A DNA stretch of 64,000 nt from Crotophaga sulcirostris (GCA_013397455.1 VYZB01000537.1:388823-452822), one strand, 5' to 3'; shown: positions 1 to 11,803, numbered from the stretch's first letter. The notes: generated from the sequence alone by a model not told the origin. Numbers and translations are program-made.

Positions 1-483
1 GACTTAAGACTATAAAATCCCACTGGCAACTACATCAATAACTCAGAAAAATAAGAAAATAAACAGATGGTGAATTTCTACTTTCATTAACACATGCTTT
101 CAAATACAAAATGCCATAGAAAAAGTACTTTTTGGGAACCACAATTTGAGAGTTGTTAAACAAGGAGTCACTGCCACGCCGCTGCCCACAATCGCGATTA
201 CAAATGTGATTTTATAGCAGGGACAACTCTTTTGCCTTCCCACACGCAAAGAGAAACGTTTTCTGGCACCGCTTTGGCTGGATAGCCTGTGCATGAATAA
301 TACAGTGCTGGGAAAAATCTATATAATACAAACCATGGCGTATTTCCTATTTTTACTCCTGGTAGGAATACAAGAAAGGACTTGCACGGCAAGCCACGCT
401 CCAAAATGTTGTTGGGATAGATGTGATTCTGACGCTTGCTCTAAAACAACAACAGGAGTTTGCATCAAAAAGACAACCAATAT

Positions 484-975
484 ATCATAGAATGATGGTA
501 TGTTTTGAGTTGGAAGGGAACTTAAAGGTCATCCAGTTCCAACCCCCCTGTCATGGGCAAGGACACCTCCCACTGGATCAGGGGGCTCAAAGTCCCATCC
601 AACCTGGCCTTCAACACTTCCAGGGATGAGGCAGACACCACTTCTACGGGCAACCTCTGCCAGGGCCTCACCAACCTCACAGGAAAACATTTCTCCCTAA
701 GTTCTCATCTAAATCTCCCCTCTGTCAGCTTAAAACCGTTCCCCCTTGTTTCATTCCTGCACTCCCTGATCAAGAGCCCCTCCCCACCTTTCCTGGAGCC
801 CCTTCAGGTACTGGAAGGTTGCTCTAAGGTCTCCCTGGAGCCTTCTCTCCTCCAGGTTGAACAACCCCAATTCTCTCAGCCTGTCCTCATAGCAGAGGTG
901 CTCCAGCCCATCTGATCATCTTTGTGGCCTCCTCTCAACTCACTCCATCAGATCCATGTCCTTCCTGTGCTGAAA
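484..975 (-). mobile_element. CR1 LINE 3' fragment, type Y
   Basis: The copy starts with ATCATAGAATGATGG on the plus strand, the reverse complement of the CR1 3' tail, and continues through the usual CR1 segments (CACCTCCCACTGGATCAG, CTTTCCTGGAGCCCCTT, CAGCCTGTCCTCATAG) to TCCTTCCTGTGCTG. It is truncated at the 5' end. The open plus-strand frame across it is an antisense frame of the repeat, not a gene. Confidence 0.93.
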
Positions 976-1534
976 ACACTATTTAAGTGTCTTCTTTAAA
1001 ACATATCCTTGACTGTAGAAACCCCAATTCACTCTTTCACGAAAACTGAGACCTATAAGAGAGAAAACTTTCAGCAAGGTAACTCCCTTTTACAAGATAA
1101 CTTTGAAGAGTTCTGGTGGATCCCTGTAACTTCAATCTAAACTTGCTGCTAGCAAACGTCTCCATGAAGCAAATTTATGGCAGTGTTCTGAATGCCTACT
1201 TGAGAGGATATTCACTACAGACATTTCTTTGTCCTTATTACATTTGAAAGGGAAGGATCTAAAACCCCAAACCAATTGAATATCCCACCTTAACTCTGCT
1301 CTTTTCAACATCTGCATTAAAATAGCATTTTCAGACCTCTGATTCCCATACAGCTTCTCAGCCAACGCTTGCCATGTTTGTCTCTGTCAGTGTGTATCTA
1401 AGACAGAGTCAGCACATACAAAGAGATCTGCAACCACCTTCTGCATTGAATGCAGAAATTTCTGATGGTTCAGTGGGTACCCTAGGCTTGAATCGCCACA
1501 ACTTGGAAAATTCAAATCCCATCCTACCTTACCC

Positions 1535-1633
1535 ATGAGCAACCTGATCCAGTGGAAAATGTCCCTGCCCATGGCACAGGAGTTGGACCTGGATGATCTT
1601 TAAGGTCCCTTCCAACCGAAACCATTCTATGAA
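1535..1633 (+). mobile_element. CR1 LINE 3' end, short, type Y
   Basis: Only the last 100 bp or so are present: GAGCAACCTGATCCAGTGG through CTTTAAGGTCCCTTCCAACC and ACCATTCTATGAA. It is a strongly 5'-truncated copy with a single tail octamer. Confidence 0.9.
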
Positions 1634-2240
1634 CTTTGCTTTGGAATTTACCGAAGCTTCTGAGAACAGTAAAAGACCCTGCAACTTTTGGTGAGCACCC
1701 AAAGGTGGAAATTTCCAGCCATGGAGGTGATGCATTTCAGAAAGTTGGAAAAACCTCATAACTGAATGGTTCATAACAGAGTCTTCCGCAGTACTGTAAG
1801 AAAAGACGATGCTCCACTCTCCTGCAATTAATTCCGTTTTGCAGATACCCTCCCTTAAGGGGGAGATTAATACTGATATCATCCACACTGTGAATAAAGC
1901 AAATTCAAGTGCCTTTCTTCCCTGTCCAGCTGTTTCTTTGTGGGAGCTCACTCTTCCTTACGCCAATATCTGATATCGGTGCCACCCCGTTTCATTGCCC
2001 TTTAGTCTCAGTTCCCATGGGATCTGTGCACACTGCATTAGGGTTCACTCTTAAATCCCGGCTTTGTCAGAGGAGGCCGGCTGCACTAGCTTAATCCTCG
2101 GATTAACTAGGCACCTCATTTTGTTTCTCTTTGTTACACCATCTTAATTTCACTCTGTTTTTGACTTCCCAAACACAGTGATCAGAAATGCATCAGCTTT
2201 GTTTCCCCCCCGTTCCCATGGATACTGTATAGGATGCAGA

Positions 2241-2613
2241 CGGTTTAGCTTGGAGAAGAGGAGGCTGAGGGACCTCATTGCTCTCTACAGCTCCCTAAAA
2301 GGAGGTTGGAACAAGGTGGGTGCTGGTCTCTTCTCCCAAGTAACAAGTGATAGGACGAGAGGAAATGGCCTCAGGTTGTGCCAGGGGAGGTTTAGATCGG
2401 TTATTGGGAAAAACGCCTTTACTGAAAGAGTGGTGAAGCACTGGAGGAGGCTGCCCAGGGCAGTAGTGGAGTCACCATCCCTGGAGGGGTTCAAAAGACG
2501 TGTAGATGTGGCACTCCAGAGCATGGTTTAGTAGGCACAGTGGGGTTGGGCTGATGGTTGGACTGGATGATCTCAGAGGTCTTTTCCAACCTTAAATATT
2601 CTGTGATTCTGTA
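2241..2613 (+). mobile_element. CR1 LINE 3' fragment, type J, with ORF2 C-terminus
   Basis: The copy runs from TTTAGCTTGGAGAAGAGGAGG to CCAACCTTAAATATTCTGTGATTCTG. It contains an open stretch of the CR1 ORF2 C-terminus ([14 protein letters not shown], then [15 protein letters not shown]) ending at the natural stop near 2531, followed by the short 3' UTR. Confidence 0.93.
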
Positions 2614-3596
2614 GCGCATCCTTGGCACGGTACCAGCAGGGATGGGGAGAGGCCGGTGTCCTGGTTCTCCAAAGAAGTTTTCTGCAGGCAGACCAGCTTC
2701 CCCCTCCTCTCCTCCAGCAACCAAGAGCTATGGTGATGTTTTTAAGGGATGAGCTGTTAATAACATTAAACAACCCATTGAGTGCAGCTGCTTGGAAACA
2801 GAGAGACTGATGACAACATATGAGGCTTCCCCTCATCCATGTTTCAGCCTATACATGAGAGAATGGGAAACTTGTACGCGACGGAAGAAAGGTCAGGGAA
2901 GAGCACGTGTGATAAATCAAGACGACCTGTGCTAATTTTAGGGCAATCTGCCCATGCCAGAGCAGGGCTGAAAAGCAGCCAAGTGTCCACATCAATACAG
3001 CAGAACGAGGAAGGAGGTCTCTGATGGACCCTTGGCAGAAGCATTTGCCTACTGCTCCTCTCTATTTTCTCTGCCAAGAAATTAGCATTAATTATCCCTA
3101 CGGCAAATAATATCAAGGAAAAAGCTCACTGGAAGAATGCGTGGAACTGTAGGAGGAGTTGGGGGACAACAAATAATTCCCTTGGGAGCCCCCCAGAAAC
3201 ACACTGACACGTCGAAGACCTCCTGCTCTTTCTCACATCCTCTCAACCTCAGATTAATGATTTCCACTAAGCATCAGCCGCTTGCTGAGGAGAAGCAATT
3301 TCATCTGCAGCTGAGAGCAGCGTGTAGAGCTGTGGCTGTAGAGGAAACACCCTAAAATTATCTACTAAAGTGGGAACAGGACGAAGATACAAATGCTCTT
3401 GGAAGAGCTGGAAAAACAAGGATTCCTACTTTGTCACGGCGTGGAACCAAAACCAAATTAAACTGAACATCCATGAAAATGTTAGCAAAAACAATTACTT
3501 GCCATATTAAAAACTCAATATGCTGCCTAATATAAAGCACTTAAAATACGTATAGTATGTAGACTCAAAACATGATATACATTATAATGAAAAGAT

Positions 3597-3931
3597 TAGA
3601 ATCAAAGAATTGTTCAGAAAAGACCTTTAAGATTGAGTCCAACTACTAAACCAGATCCCTGAGCACCTCATCTACCCGTCCTTTAAACACCTCCGGGGAT
3701 GGGGACTCAACCACCTCCCTGGGCAGCCTCTGCCAGTGCCTGAGAACCCTTTTGGTTAAGAAATTTTTCCTGATGTCTAATCTGAACCTCCTCTGGTGCA
3801 ACTTGAGGCCAACTCCTCTCATCCTTTCACTTGTCACTTCAGAGAAGAGACCAACACCCACCTTGCTACAACCTCTTTCGGGGAGTTGTAGACAGTGATG
3901 AGGTCTCCCTTCAGCCTCCTTTTCTCTAGGA
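3597..3931 (-). mobile_element. CR1 LINE 3' fragment, type D
   Basis: The diverged tail AGAATCAAAGAATTGTTCAG is followed by CTACTAAACCAGATCCCTGAG, the type D signature. The minus strand encodes an ORF2 C-terminal remnant ([22 protein letters not shown]). It ends at a 5' truncation near CAGCCTCCTTTTCTC. Confidence 0.92.
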
Positions 3932-5180
3932 ATGATTGTATTTGTATCAGTTTCATTGCAGTTTCTCTTGGATCAGTAGATTTTCCATGTATTTATGTCA
4001 TATAGGGATTCCTATAAACCATTTTTTTCCTATTCCTTCACTTGAGCCATAGAGTCAGCCTGGAGACCACGCTTAAAACCTGTATATAGAAACTACCCAG
4101 GCAGACAGATTTTTCCTTGATTAATACAAAGAAATTCCCATTATGCTTTTCTTTCTAAAGAAAGAAAAGGTGGTCTGTTGCTTCACCTTGCACCAGAATT
4201 TGTTCAACAATCATAAAAAACATCATGCAAGCACCAAAACAAATCACCCGCGTAGGTCTTTTTCTGCAAAGGGAAGCCCTCTGAGATGACCTGCTGTTGC
4301 AAGAACAATAAAACCCAGCCCAGCCATCTTCTTGCAGAAGACACCATTTCACTTGTTTCAAGGATTCAGCACCTGAAGGTATTTTTAAAAATTCAGCACA
4401 TGAAGGCACTTTTCGCAGCACATCCAAACACCATTGTAGTCCTGATGAAAAGCTGCTGCCAAGAGTCCTCAGTGGATAGAAATTCACCCCGTCAACCTGA
4501 GCTATTCGGCTTTAAAGGACTGAAGATCTAACCCATCCAAAAAACGACCCAGATTTGAGGTTTGTCGGGATTTGCAAAAGCCTCAACAACAATTTGTGCA
4601 TCTCTATTATGGCACGATTGGTGCCAACGCTCCCCGGCAGCTCCAAATCTCCGCTGAGAGGTCGCAACACTGTCAAAAAGCAGACATCACTAACTGACAA
4701 TTTTAAGCTGTAACATCACACACCATCTTCTCGCTTAAAATTTATTTGAATATTCTGGTCTTGTTAAGTTTATATTATACAATTTGTCACAGCAGACAAG
4801 GGAGCGTCTTGGAGTATATTGTGTAGCTCTAATGATGTGATTTAGTTATGCGGAATCTTGTTAAAGCAAGAGCTCTTATTAAATCTTTGTGGAGAAGCTG
4901 AATCTCCACGTTTCCGCTCCGCCTTCCCTCTCCATCCCTGCTGCACGGTTTAGAGGCACAAACAGGACCTCCAAAAGTAGCCCAGCAGAGCTGGGCCCTG
5001 CTGCACTCCCTACAACAAATCATGCAATTTGTAGGATTGATGAATCTGAAGCTGGGAGATTCTTCCTAGATTCAGGTCCAGGTGATGTAATCCTCAAAAA
5101 AGCCCAAATTCAGCCTAAATCATCCAACACATCTCTCGCATTCACAAGACAAGAAAGGCAGATGGAAACTTCTCAGATAA

Positions 5181-5398
5181 GGAGGAGATCTTAGGAAGAA
5201 ATATTTTCCTGTGAGGGTGGTGAGACACTGGCACAGGTTGCCCAGAGAAGTCATGGATGTCCCAACCCTGGAGGTGTTCAAGGCCAGGTTGGATGGGGCT
5301 TTGAGCACGCTGATCCAGTGGGAGATGTCCCTGCCCATGGCAGCGGGGGTGGAACTGGATGATCTTTAAAGTCCCTTCAACCCAAACCATCCCATGAT
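5181..5398 (+). mobile_element. CR1 LINE 3' fragment, type Y, with 12-bp flanking repeat
   Basis: The copy runs from GAGATCTTAGGAAGAAAT through GGTTGGATGGGGCTTTGAGC to CCCAAACCATCCCATGATAA. The 12-mer GATAAGGAGGAG occurs at 5176-5187 and again at 5396-5407, at or overlapping the two ends, and is a candidate target-site duplication. Confidence 0.93.
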
Positions 5399-5469
5399 AA
5401 GGAGGAGCCCTGTGACGATCCAGGTGCTGACTCTGTTTTACACCTCTCAGATGAGACTCTCAACAGCAA

Positions 5470-5671
5470 CAGTATCACAATATCACAGTATAACCAGGTT
5501 GGAAGGGACCTCTGAGATCATCAAGTCCAACCTATAAGCCAACACTAACACCATCTCATCACCTAAACCACGGCACTGAGTGCCTCATCCAGTCATCCCT
5601 TAAACACACTCAGGGTCGGCGACTCCACCACCTCCTTGGGCAGCGCATTCCTGTGGCCAATCACCCTTGTA
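5470..5671 (-). mobile_element. CR1 LINE 3' fragment, type T
   Basis: It begins with AGTATCACAATATCACAGTAT, the type T tail in reverse, then AACCAGGTTGGAAGGGACC and the ORF2 C-terminal region (GCACTGAGTGCCTCATCCAG, GGGCAGCGCATTCC). It is lost after CCAATCACCCTTG. Confidence 0.93.
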
Positions 5672-6598
5672 GCATCAGTTGCGTTCATCAAGAAGCGTGT
5701 TCTCCCATAGGATCCAAAAAAGATCTCCGTTTCGTATAAAGGAGCAGGCTGTCATCAAATGGAAATGACTCACAACTATGGTAAGTTCAGAATCAGTCTC
5801 AGTAGAGGGAAAAAAGGTCTTCAGTCTACTGCCAATCTTACAAAATCATTCTTTCACTCTTTAAAAGCATCGTGAACATAATAAATACAGCCTGAGAAGT
5901 TGCAGAGGGAGATCTTTTATTCTTGAGAAAGAAAGAAACAAGGAAAGGGAGACAGAGAAGCTACGACTGAGAATGGCAGGGAGAGCTAAGAGGTGAAGAA
6001 AGGGAAAAGCCTTCCATAAAACATCAAGGCTTCAGAAAAGGACCGTGTGGCAGGAGAAACTCTTAAGACAGCAAAAGAGAATAAAAATAATGTAAAGCTC
6101 CAAACTCAGCCCTAAAAAACTCCACCCACTAGATGGCAGATGGAACAATCTATTAGATTTATTAGATTTAGATTTATTAGATTTAGCTTTCAATGAAAAC
6201 CTTGGCCAGTGCTTTCTGGCTGCCCAGAGAGGTGGAGTAAGGGAAGACTATGAAAGTAGGACATGAACTCCACCCTCCTCCTTTTGGTGCAGAGCAAGTG
6301 AGGATGAGCATCCTCAAACGAACAGGAGATGCAGGAGAGGAAGCAGCAGGCAGTTGGAGCACCCTGCAGTCAGGGTTATCCTCACTAAAAACAACAAAAG
6401 CAGTGAAATGAAAAGTTATGTCATACATAGAGATCCTGAGAAGTTCTTTTAGTATTGCTCCATTAACTTTAGATGGAGAATTTGATCCTAAAGTTCAGAA
6501 GTTTGCTAGTGTCAAAAAGTGAGAGGGAAATCACCATCCCCTTCCTAACACAGGCTTGGTATCTCAGATCTGGAACCAGAATAACCTGCACTGTGGTG

Positions 6599-6810
6599 TG
6601 ATCTTCAGACCAACATGGGGTTCTGTAAGAATCGGTCCGAAGAGTGGTGTTCGTCTCAACATTGCTTTCAGGGTACTTGGAGAGAAATCAAGAAGCAAAA
6701 GCCCTGATCTTCAGACCAACATGGGGTTCTGTAAGAATCGGTCCGAAGAGCGGTGTTCGTCTCAACATTGCTTTCAGGGTACTTGGAGAGAAACCGAGAA
6801 GCAAAAGCCC
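6599..6810 (+). repeat. 106-bp tandem duplication in LTR U3
   Basis: Copies at 6599-6704 and 6705-6810 begin with TGATCTTCAGACCAACATGG and end with AGCAAAAGCCC. They differ at only about three positions. Duplicated U3 blocks in retroviral LTRs usually carry enhancer elements; function here is inferred. Confidence 0.95.
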
Positions 6811-7198
6811 TGAGAGAAAGAACTGCGTGATACGAGGAGTGCTGCGCTGTTCTCCGATACCCAGTACTGGACTGAACAACTGAGATAAGGCCGCATGGCT
6901 GCTGTCCAGTAGATGGACTCCACCTGCTGCATCAGCAAACGCGCCCCGTCTCCTCGTCAACGAAAAGAAGCATGTGCAGAAGTCCACAGAGGGTCTTGAG
7001 GTCACCCAGTGGACACGAGAGGAAGACCACGTGAAGAAGTAAGAGACCCCTGAACACAAGGTGGTGCAGGCGCAGATAAGTTTTGGCAAGCTAAGCCAGA
7101 ACTGTTGGGGCCTGCACAGTTAAGCCTTGATTGCGAAACGAAGGCGGAGACTGGACTCAGTTCATGAGGGAGAGGAGATGCGAGGTGAATGGAGAACA

Positions 7199-7207
7199 GC
7201 ATAAAAG
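7199..7207 (+). promoter_or_regulatory. TATA-like box of the LTR
   Basis: GCATAAAAG lies about 210 bp before the AATAAA signal, where an LTR promoter would sit. It is the only such box in the element. Activity is unknown. Confidence 0.5.
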
Positions 7208-7410
7208 ATGGATCCTAACCGAACTGTGTTGAGATCTTCCCACCAAAAGAATTCACAATGAGGATCAGCAGGACGCTGTCTGGGACCTGGGACCATCGGG
7301 ATGCCTTTGGACCCGTGGTGGCAGCTATTATCCTCTTTCTTATCTCTTCTACTTTACCTTTTCTTTCCCTTTTCATTACTGTCTATCGTGTGCCGCTTTA
7401 CGGGCAAACC

Positions 7411-7416
7411 AATAAA
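7411..7416 (+). terminator. Polyadenylation signal of the LTR
   Basis: AATAAA is followed by GTTGCATTGATTGATTG, downstream of the pyrimidine tract. This is the expected place for the R-region poly(A) signal of the LTR. Confidence 0.6.
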
Positions 7417-8101
7417 GTTGCATTGATTGATTGAAGCACAACCCCTGGGCGCTGGGTCACCACTTGATTCTTTGTGCTTCGAGATCACGGTAAACGAACC
7501 ATCACGAGTCCACCGAGTGGACCATGACATGCAGATGTGTTGCACCATGACTTGCCAACACACCTTTCCCCGTGCCCCGAAGACGCGGTTCTCCTTGGGT
7601 GCACAGTGCCCTTGCCCCTTGCCACCCCTTTGTGCTGCAGAGCTGCACCGAAAACCCAAGAATTTCTGCTCTAACTCAAGCGTGACCAGATCTGAAGCTC
7701 TTTTTACTTTGCTTTTGCCTCGTCAAAGGCAAACCTGGAAATGATACATCTTTGGGTTTTATTATCAACATATCTGAATCAGTAATGAACTGAAGGCTAA
7801 CCTTTATAAAGCGATAAGGGCAGCATATTTCACACTCGCCCCGGTGCCAAATAGCCTTCAGGGCTTTAAAAACTAATTATACGAAGAGAGGCATGACTTT
7901 TCTTTCCTTCTCTCCCCTTGCCAAGTTCTGAGCTACTATAATATACTCAATCAGGTCCCTTTGTCTGGCCAACCCCACCAGAATATTAATGGGGAGATTC
8001 TGCTACTGCCTTACCCTGCCTTCTGACATCTATTCACAAAAGAGAGAGGGGTGGGTTAAGACAACAAAATCAATCACTGTCAACAGAGATATGTATAAGG
8101 G

Positions 8102-8164
8102 TTTTTTTTTTTTTTTGCAAAGACATTGAGTTTGAATTATTATTTTTTTTTTAATTAAAAAAAA
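8102..8164. repeat. Poly(T) run and T/A palindrome
   Basis: A run of about 15 T starts at 8102. At 8145-8164 there is a perfect 20-bp palindrome of the form T8-AATT-A8. It is low-complexity intron sequence. Confidence 0.85.
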
Positions 8165-8440
8165 TGAGTTACAGGAAACCCGGGGAGGGAGAGAGAAGAA
8201 AATTGTGCACTGGTATCTCTTCCTGTCGCAGTACAAAAACTGATGGTAAACTTTCAGGACATATTTAATTTCGAAACATTTGTAAAGTGGTTCAAGCACT
8301 GCTGTCAGCCTTGTCTTATGTCCAAAAAAGGTGATGGACCTATATTTCATCAAGCTTAAACCTTCCTTTCTGGAACAGGATGCTTAGTCTTGTCCTTGCC
8401 AGCTGAGGGGTGAGGTGTCTGAACACAAGTGGGTGTTTTA

Positions 8441-8710
8441 AATCATGGAATCATAGAATGGTTTGGGTTGGAAGCGACCTTAAAGATCATCGAGTTCCAA
8501 CCCCCTGCCATGGGTAGGGACACCTCCCACTGGATCAGGGTGTTCAAAGCCTCATCCATCCTGGTCTTCAACACCTCCAGGGATGGGGTAGCCACCACTT
8601 CTCTGGACAATCTGTGCCAGTGCCTCACTACCTGCAGAGTAAATAGTTTATTCCTAATATTTAATCTAAATTCACCCTCTTTCAGCTTAAAACAGGTTCT
8701 CCCATCACAG
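8441..8710 (-). mobile_element. CR1 LINE 3' fragment, type Y
   Basis: AATCATGGAATCATAGAATGG (two tail octamers) leads into GGTTTGGGTTGGAAGCGACC and then the standard CR1 3' region. The 5' truncation follows TTTCAGCTTAAAACAGG. Confidence 0.94.
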
Positions 8711-9631
8711 TTATGACTCTAATAACCAAGGTATCCACAGGACTCATTCCCCTTGGATCCACTGCAGTGTCTGGGCAGTGATGGCTACAGCAGAATGATT
8801 CCCAATTCATCAGCAGCACCAAGAGGAAGAGAAAGAAGCAACAGCAGCGAAGAAATGTTCCTTTGCATTAGGAGAAAGTCTAAAAAAGTCTGCTTAAGTG
8901 GAAAGAAGACGACAAAAATTGGACAAGCAATTAATTTTATTTTGAAGCTTTGAGGAGAGATCTGTTCAACCATGCATGGATTCCTGAGGAAGTTTATAAG
9001 CCATGTCGCTTACCATCAAGGGCTAAAACTGGCCCAGACCAATTATAATAATTTAAATTAATGCTACAGGAGCGTTCGCATGGCATTCTGAGGAGCTGAG
9101 GCTTAATACATGATGCTCTGTGCAAACAGATAACGAGAAAAGATCTTTATCCTAATGTCCAACCTGAAAAAAGAGACATGGTTCAGGAGCTTTTCCCAGT
9201 GAATTCAGTGTAGATGACCAAAAAGGCTTTCTGTTCTAACAGCTCTGAGACCATTTCACGGAATACTTTAATTAATGGGTAGTAAAATGACAATCTTGGA
9301 ATAAAATGAATACTAGGATCAAAATGTCGGTATTGCTAGCACCATGTTGAGCGAGGTGATCAGATTTAGCCTGGCCAGGAATTTCCACTAGCAGGTTATG
9401 CTCAGCCAGCTTTGCATCCATGGGAGCTCTGGTGTCCCACACTGATGGCTTAGAAATCACCATAAGAGCCAGGAGAGCATCTCAGCACCTTTCTATGCGA
9501 AGAGAAAAAGGATAAATGCAAAGGCAAAGATGGAAGATAGGACTCAATCGATGAGGCTCAAAAAACCCAGGGACTGCACAAAGACCTCAACGAGTCCAAA
9601 TCCTCATTTTTCTGCTATCACTGGGGATTCT

Positions 9632-9876
9632 TCACAGTATCACAGTATCACAAGGTTGGAAAGGACCTCTGAGATCATCGAGTCCAACCTATAACCCAAC
9701 ACCAACACCAACCCATCATCTAAACCATGGCACTGAGTGCCTCATCAAATCTGCCCTTAAACACCCCCAGGGACGGCGACTCCACCACCTCCCCAGGCAG
9801 CGCATTCCAATGGCCAATCACCCTTTCAGTAAAGAACTTTTTCCTAATATCAAGCCTAAATTTTCCCTGAAGTTTC
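9632..9876 (-). mobile_element. CR1 LINE 3' fragment, type T
   Basis: Two CACAGTAT tail units precede ACAAGGTTGGAAAGGACC. The minus strand keeps ORF2 C-terminal codons ([21 protein letters not shown], with FDEALSAMV at the end). It is truncated after TAAATTTTCCCTGA. Confidence 0.94.
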
Positions 9877-11148
9877 TTCAAAACACTGGCACAGCTGATG
9901 ATCCCCACTGCAGCATGAGCAAACTTTTCTGTGACTCGACATATTTTACGCTCTCCATCGTTGCCCTCTCCAGCCTGGATCATTTTTATGTTATTGTGCT
10001 TGCATTCAGTGAATAAATGAAATGACAATCTGGGCAAATTAGACTTAGATTTTAAACAGCTTCACTTACTCCTACAGTTTTATAGCCAAATGCCAATCAA
10101 GGAAGTGATGAATAGTGATGGGAATGTGCAAACAAGCTTTTTGACTCGCTAGAATGACAAGGAGGACCTGTTTTGTCAGGATGTGACAACAATTCAGAGA
10201 CTGAAGTCATTTCCAGCGTGCAGGGAAAGGCAACCTGCCTACTTCAAGGCTTTCACTTGCCTGAAAAGGTAGAAACAACACAATTTGGACAAAGGGAGTT
10301 GCCCCTGAAAGATCTTCTCTGGAGGTATCAATATTTTTCACTTGACTCTCCTTACAGAGCTCATGGGGTTGGAACAGAGGAGAAACATCATCATGGCTCA
10401 AATGGAGCACAGCTTTGGTGACACCACCAGCCCTGGGAAATCCTGCCCAGTGCAACCAGTTGGCCCCTCCATTAGGTCGCGAACGGCGGCTCTCTTCATT
10501 GCATGGATGATCAGGGTAGCACCATCAATCAGGACAAGGACCTGCCTGAATTAAACATAATCCTTTCCCTCCCCAATCCCAGCCCCTTTCCTGACTCAGC
10601 TGACAAGTAAGATCCTTCAAACAGCCCTGTTTGAACAATGAAGCGAGAAGAAATGAACAAGTGCAGGGAAGCATCAATCTGGTGCTGCCAAAGAAACCTT
10701 CTTATTGACCCATGGCACCCCTCTCCTCTCTCCTTGCTGCACATGAGAAGCACCTCTGCTTTCTCCTCTCCTTTGAAGGACAAAGAGCTTCAGGATGGTT
10801 TATCTACCAAACCATCACAGGACAGTCACTGATAAGCAAGGCCCAGACACATTCCCCTGATAATTTCCCTAACGATGTCTCATTCCCAACAGAACCAAAT
10901 CCAGTCAACGCACAAGAAGTTCTAAGTTCAGCAAAGTTGGTGCTTGGCTTTAAAACCATGCAGTGGAACCACACGTGGACTCAAGTTCATTTACTCCATT
11001 TGAGGAAAGACTCAACATTTTCTCAACCTTTTCTCACACCTGTGGACACAACACCTAGACAAGCACTATAATTAAGGTGTTTCCAGCAGGTTTTACCCAC
11101 GTTTCTACTCTCCTCGAAACCCTTTGACAACTTCATGAAATATTTTAC

Positions 11149-11304
11149 CTTATAAAGTCTTCCTCCTCCTCTCTCTTGGGTCTCAGCTGCTTGGGTTGAG
11201 CCATGTTGCTCCAGTTGGGCAGAGATTTCAGGAGCCTGCTAATATCATCATCCTTAGCCCAGGACGCGCTGATCACCAGCTTTTCATCCGACTGCACGAT
11301 GCTC
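11149..11304 (-). CDS. EXOC4: EXOC4 coding exon C (exocyst complex component 4 / Sec8)
   Basis: This 156-bp internal exon encodes [15 protein letters not shown], then [16 protein letters not shown] and [20 protein letters not shown]. It is nearly identical to the vertebrate Sec8 segment I recall as [20 protein letters not shown], about residues 625-676 in human. EXOC4 is a core subunit of the exocyst, which tethers secretory vesicles to the plasma membrane, and this segment belongs to the helical-bundle C-terminal half. The acceptor reads TGCTTTCCCCGTAG and the donor AAG|GTAAAA. The first base completes the Arg codon begun in exon B (TAC AG|G), and the last two bases (AG) open an Arg codon finished in the next exon outside the window. 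Arg-Ser at the junction, rather than human Arg-Gly, is a small substitution. Confidence 0.97.
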
Positions 11305-11725
11305 CTACGGGGAAAGCAGCAACAATCGCATTAGTGCGACGCAAATTGTACTTTTCACACAATTCCACACTCATTCATTAAAATCCCTATCACACACAAA
11401 TGTGCATTAAATGTTAAGGGATGGGTCCAAAGAGGAATCCAACAAAGTGCTCATGTGGAGGGTACAACAACACAGGTGGGCAGGACATAAAATTCTCTTT
11501 AAGTCACAACTCCCGATGTACTTTTATAGAGTCCTTTAAGGAAAAAAAGGACCAAATTCTCCCTGCCCTTGAAATCATTCAGCTTGCAATCATTTACACA
11601 ACCGGAGGAGGTCATTCTGAACTAGAAGAGAGAGAAGGTAGTTTCTCCATGGCTCATTTGTTCTCTGCAATCTCAATCGAGCTCGCCAGTCGCTGCTGAT
11701 TGTGTTGTGACTGCAATGTGGAAAC

Positions 11726-11803
11726 CTGCCCAGGAAGACCTGGGTGGAAGCCACCAGCTCACTGTACACCAGCTGGCCCAGCTTGGGGACCAGGTCTGAA
11801 GCA
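11726..11803 (-). other. Candidate cassette exon of EXOC4 (unproven)
   Basis: On the minus strand, CCTTTATTTCCTTTCAG (a good acceptor) precedes 78 bp encoding ASDLVPKLGQLVYSELVAST and then QVFLG, followed by GGCAG|GTTTCC. The block is 1+75+2 bases, so it would join exon B (..TAC AG) and exon C (G AGC..) without shifting frame and without a stop. Most of its codons end in G or C, unlike the surrounding intron. The donor GTTTCC is weak, the peptide is not in the EXOC4 sequences I know, and I recognise no family. It could be an alternative exon, an old captured fragment, or chance. Confidence 0.3.

Larger units (their letters stand above)
6592..7529 (+). mobile_element. Solo LTR of an avian endogenous retrovirus
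   Basis: The segment has LTR order: a U3-like part with a 106-bp tandem duplication, a TATA-like box at 7199, a pyrimidine-rich stretch (about 7330-7385), an AATAAA signal at 7411, and a U5-like end with TTGCATTGATTGATTGAAGC after it. It carries no viral coding sequence, and no second LTR is visible, so it is a solo LTR. The ends are tentative: TGTGG at 6592 and CA at 7528-7529 are flanked by TGCAC and TGCAG, a possible imperfect 5-bp target duplication. It is antisense to EXOC4. The family is not assigned; the U5 style resembles avian ERV LTRs I know. Confidence 0.65.
1..11148 (-). other. EXOC4: EXOC4 intron downstream of exon C (partial)
   Basis: This intron begins at the GT donor after exon C and runs off the window. 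The next expected EXOC4 exon, which would begin after the DFIR end of exon C, was not found on either strand. The stretch holds CR1 copies and one retroviral LTR, listed separately. Unique stretches 976-1534, 1634-2240, 2614-3596, 3932-5180, 5672-6591, 7530-8440, 8711-9631 and 9877-11148 show only short open frames and A/T runs, with nothing I can name. Confidence 0.85.

Noticed and set aside
9140..9170. Short CR1-like words (CCTAATGTCCAACCTGAA)
   Set aside because: Only about 20 bp match and no tail or neighbouring CR1 segments are present.
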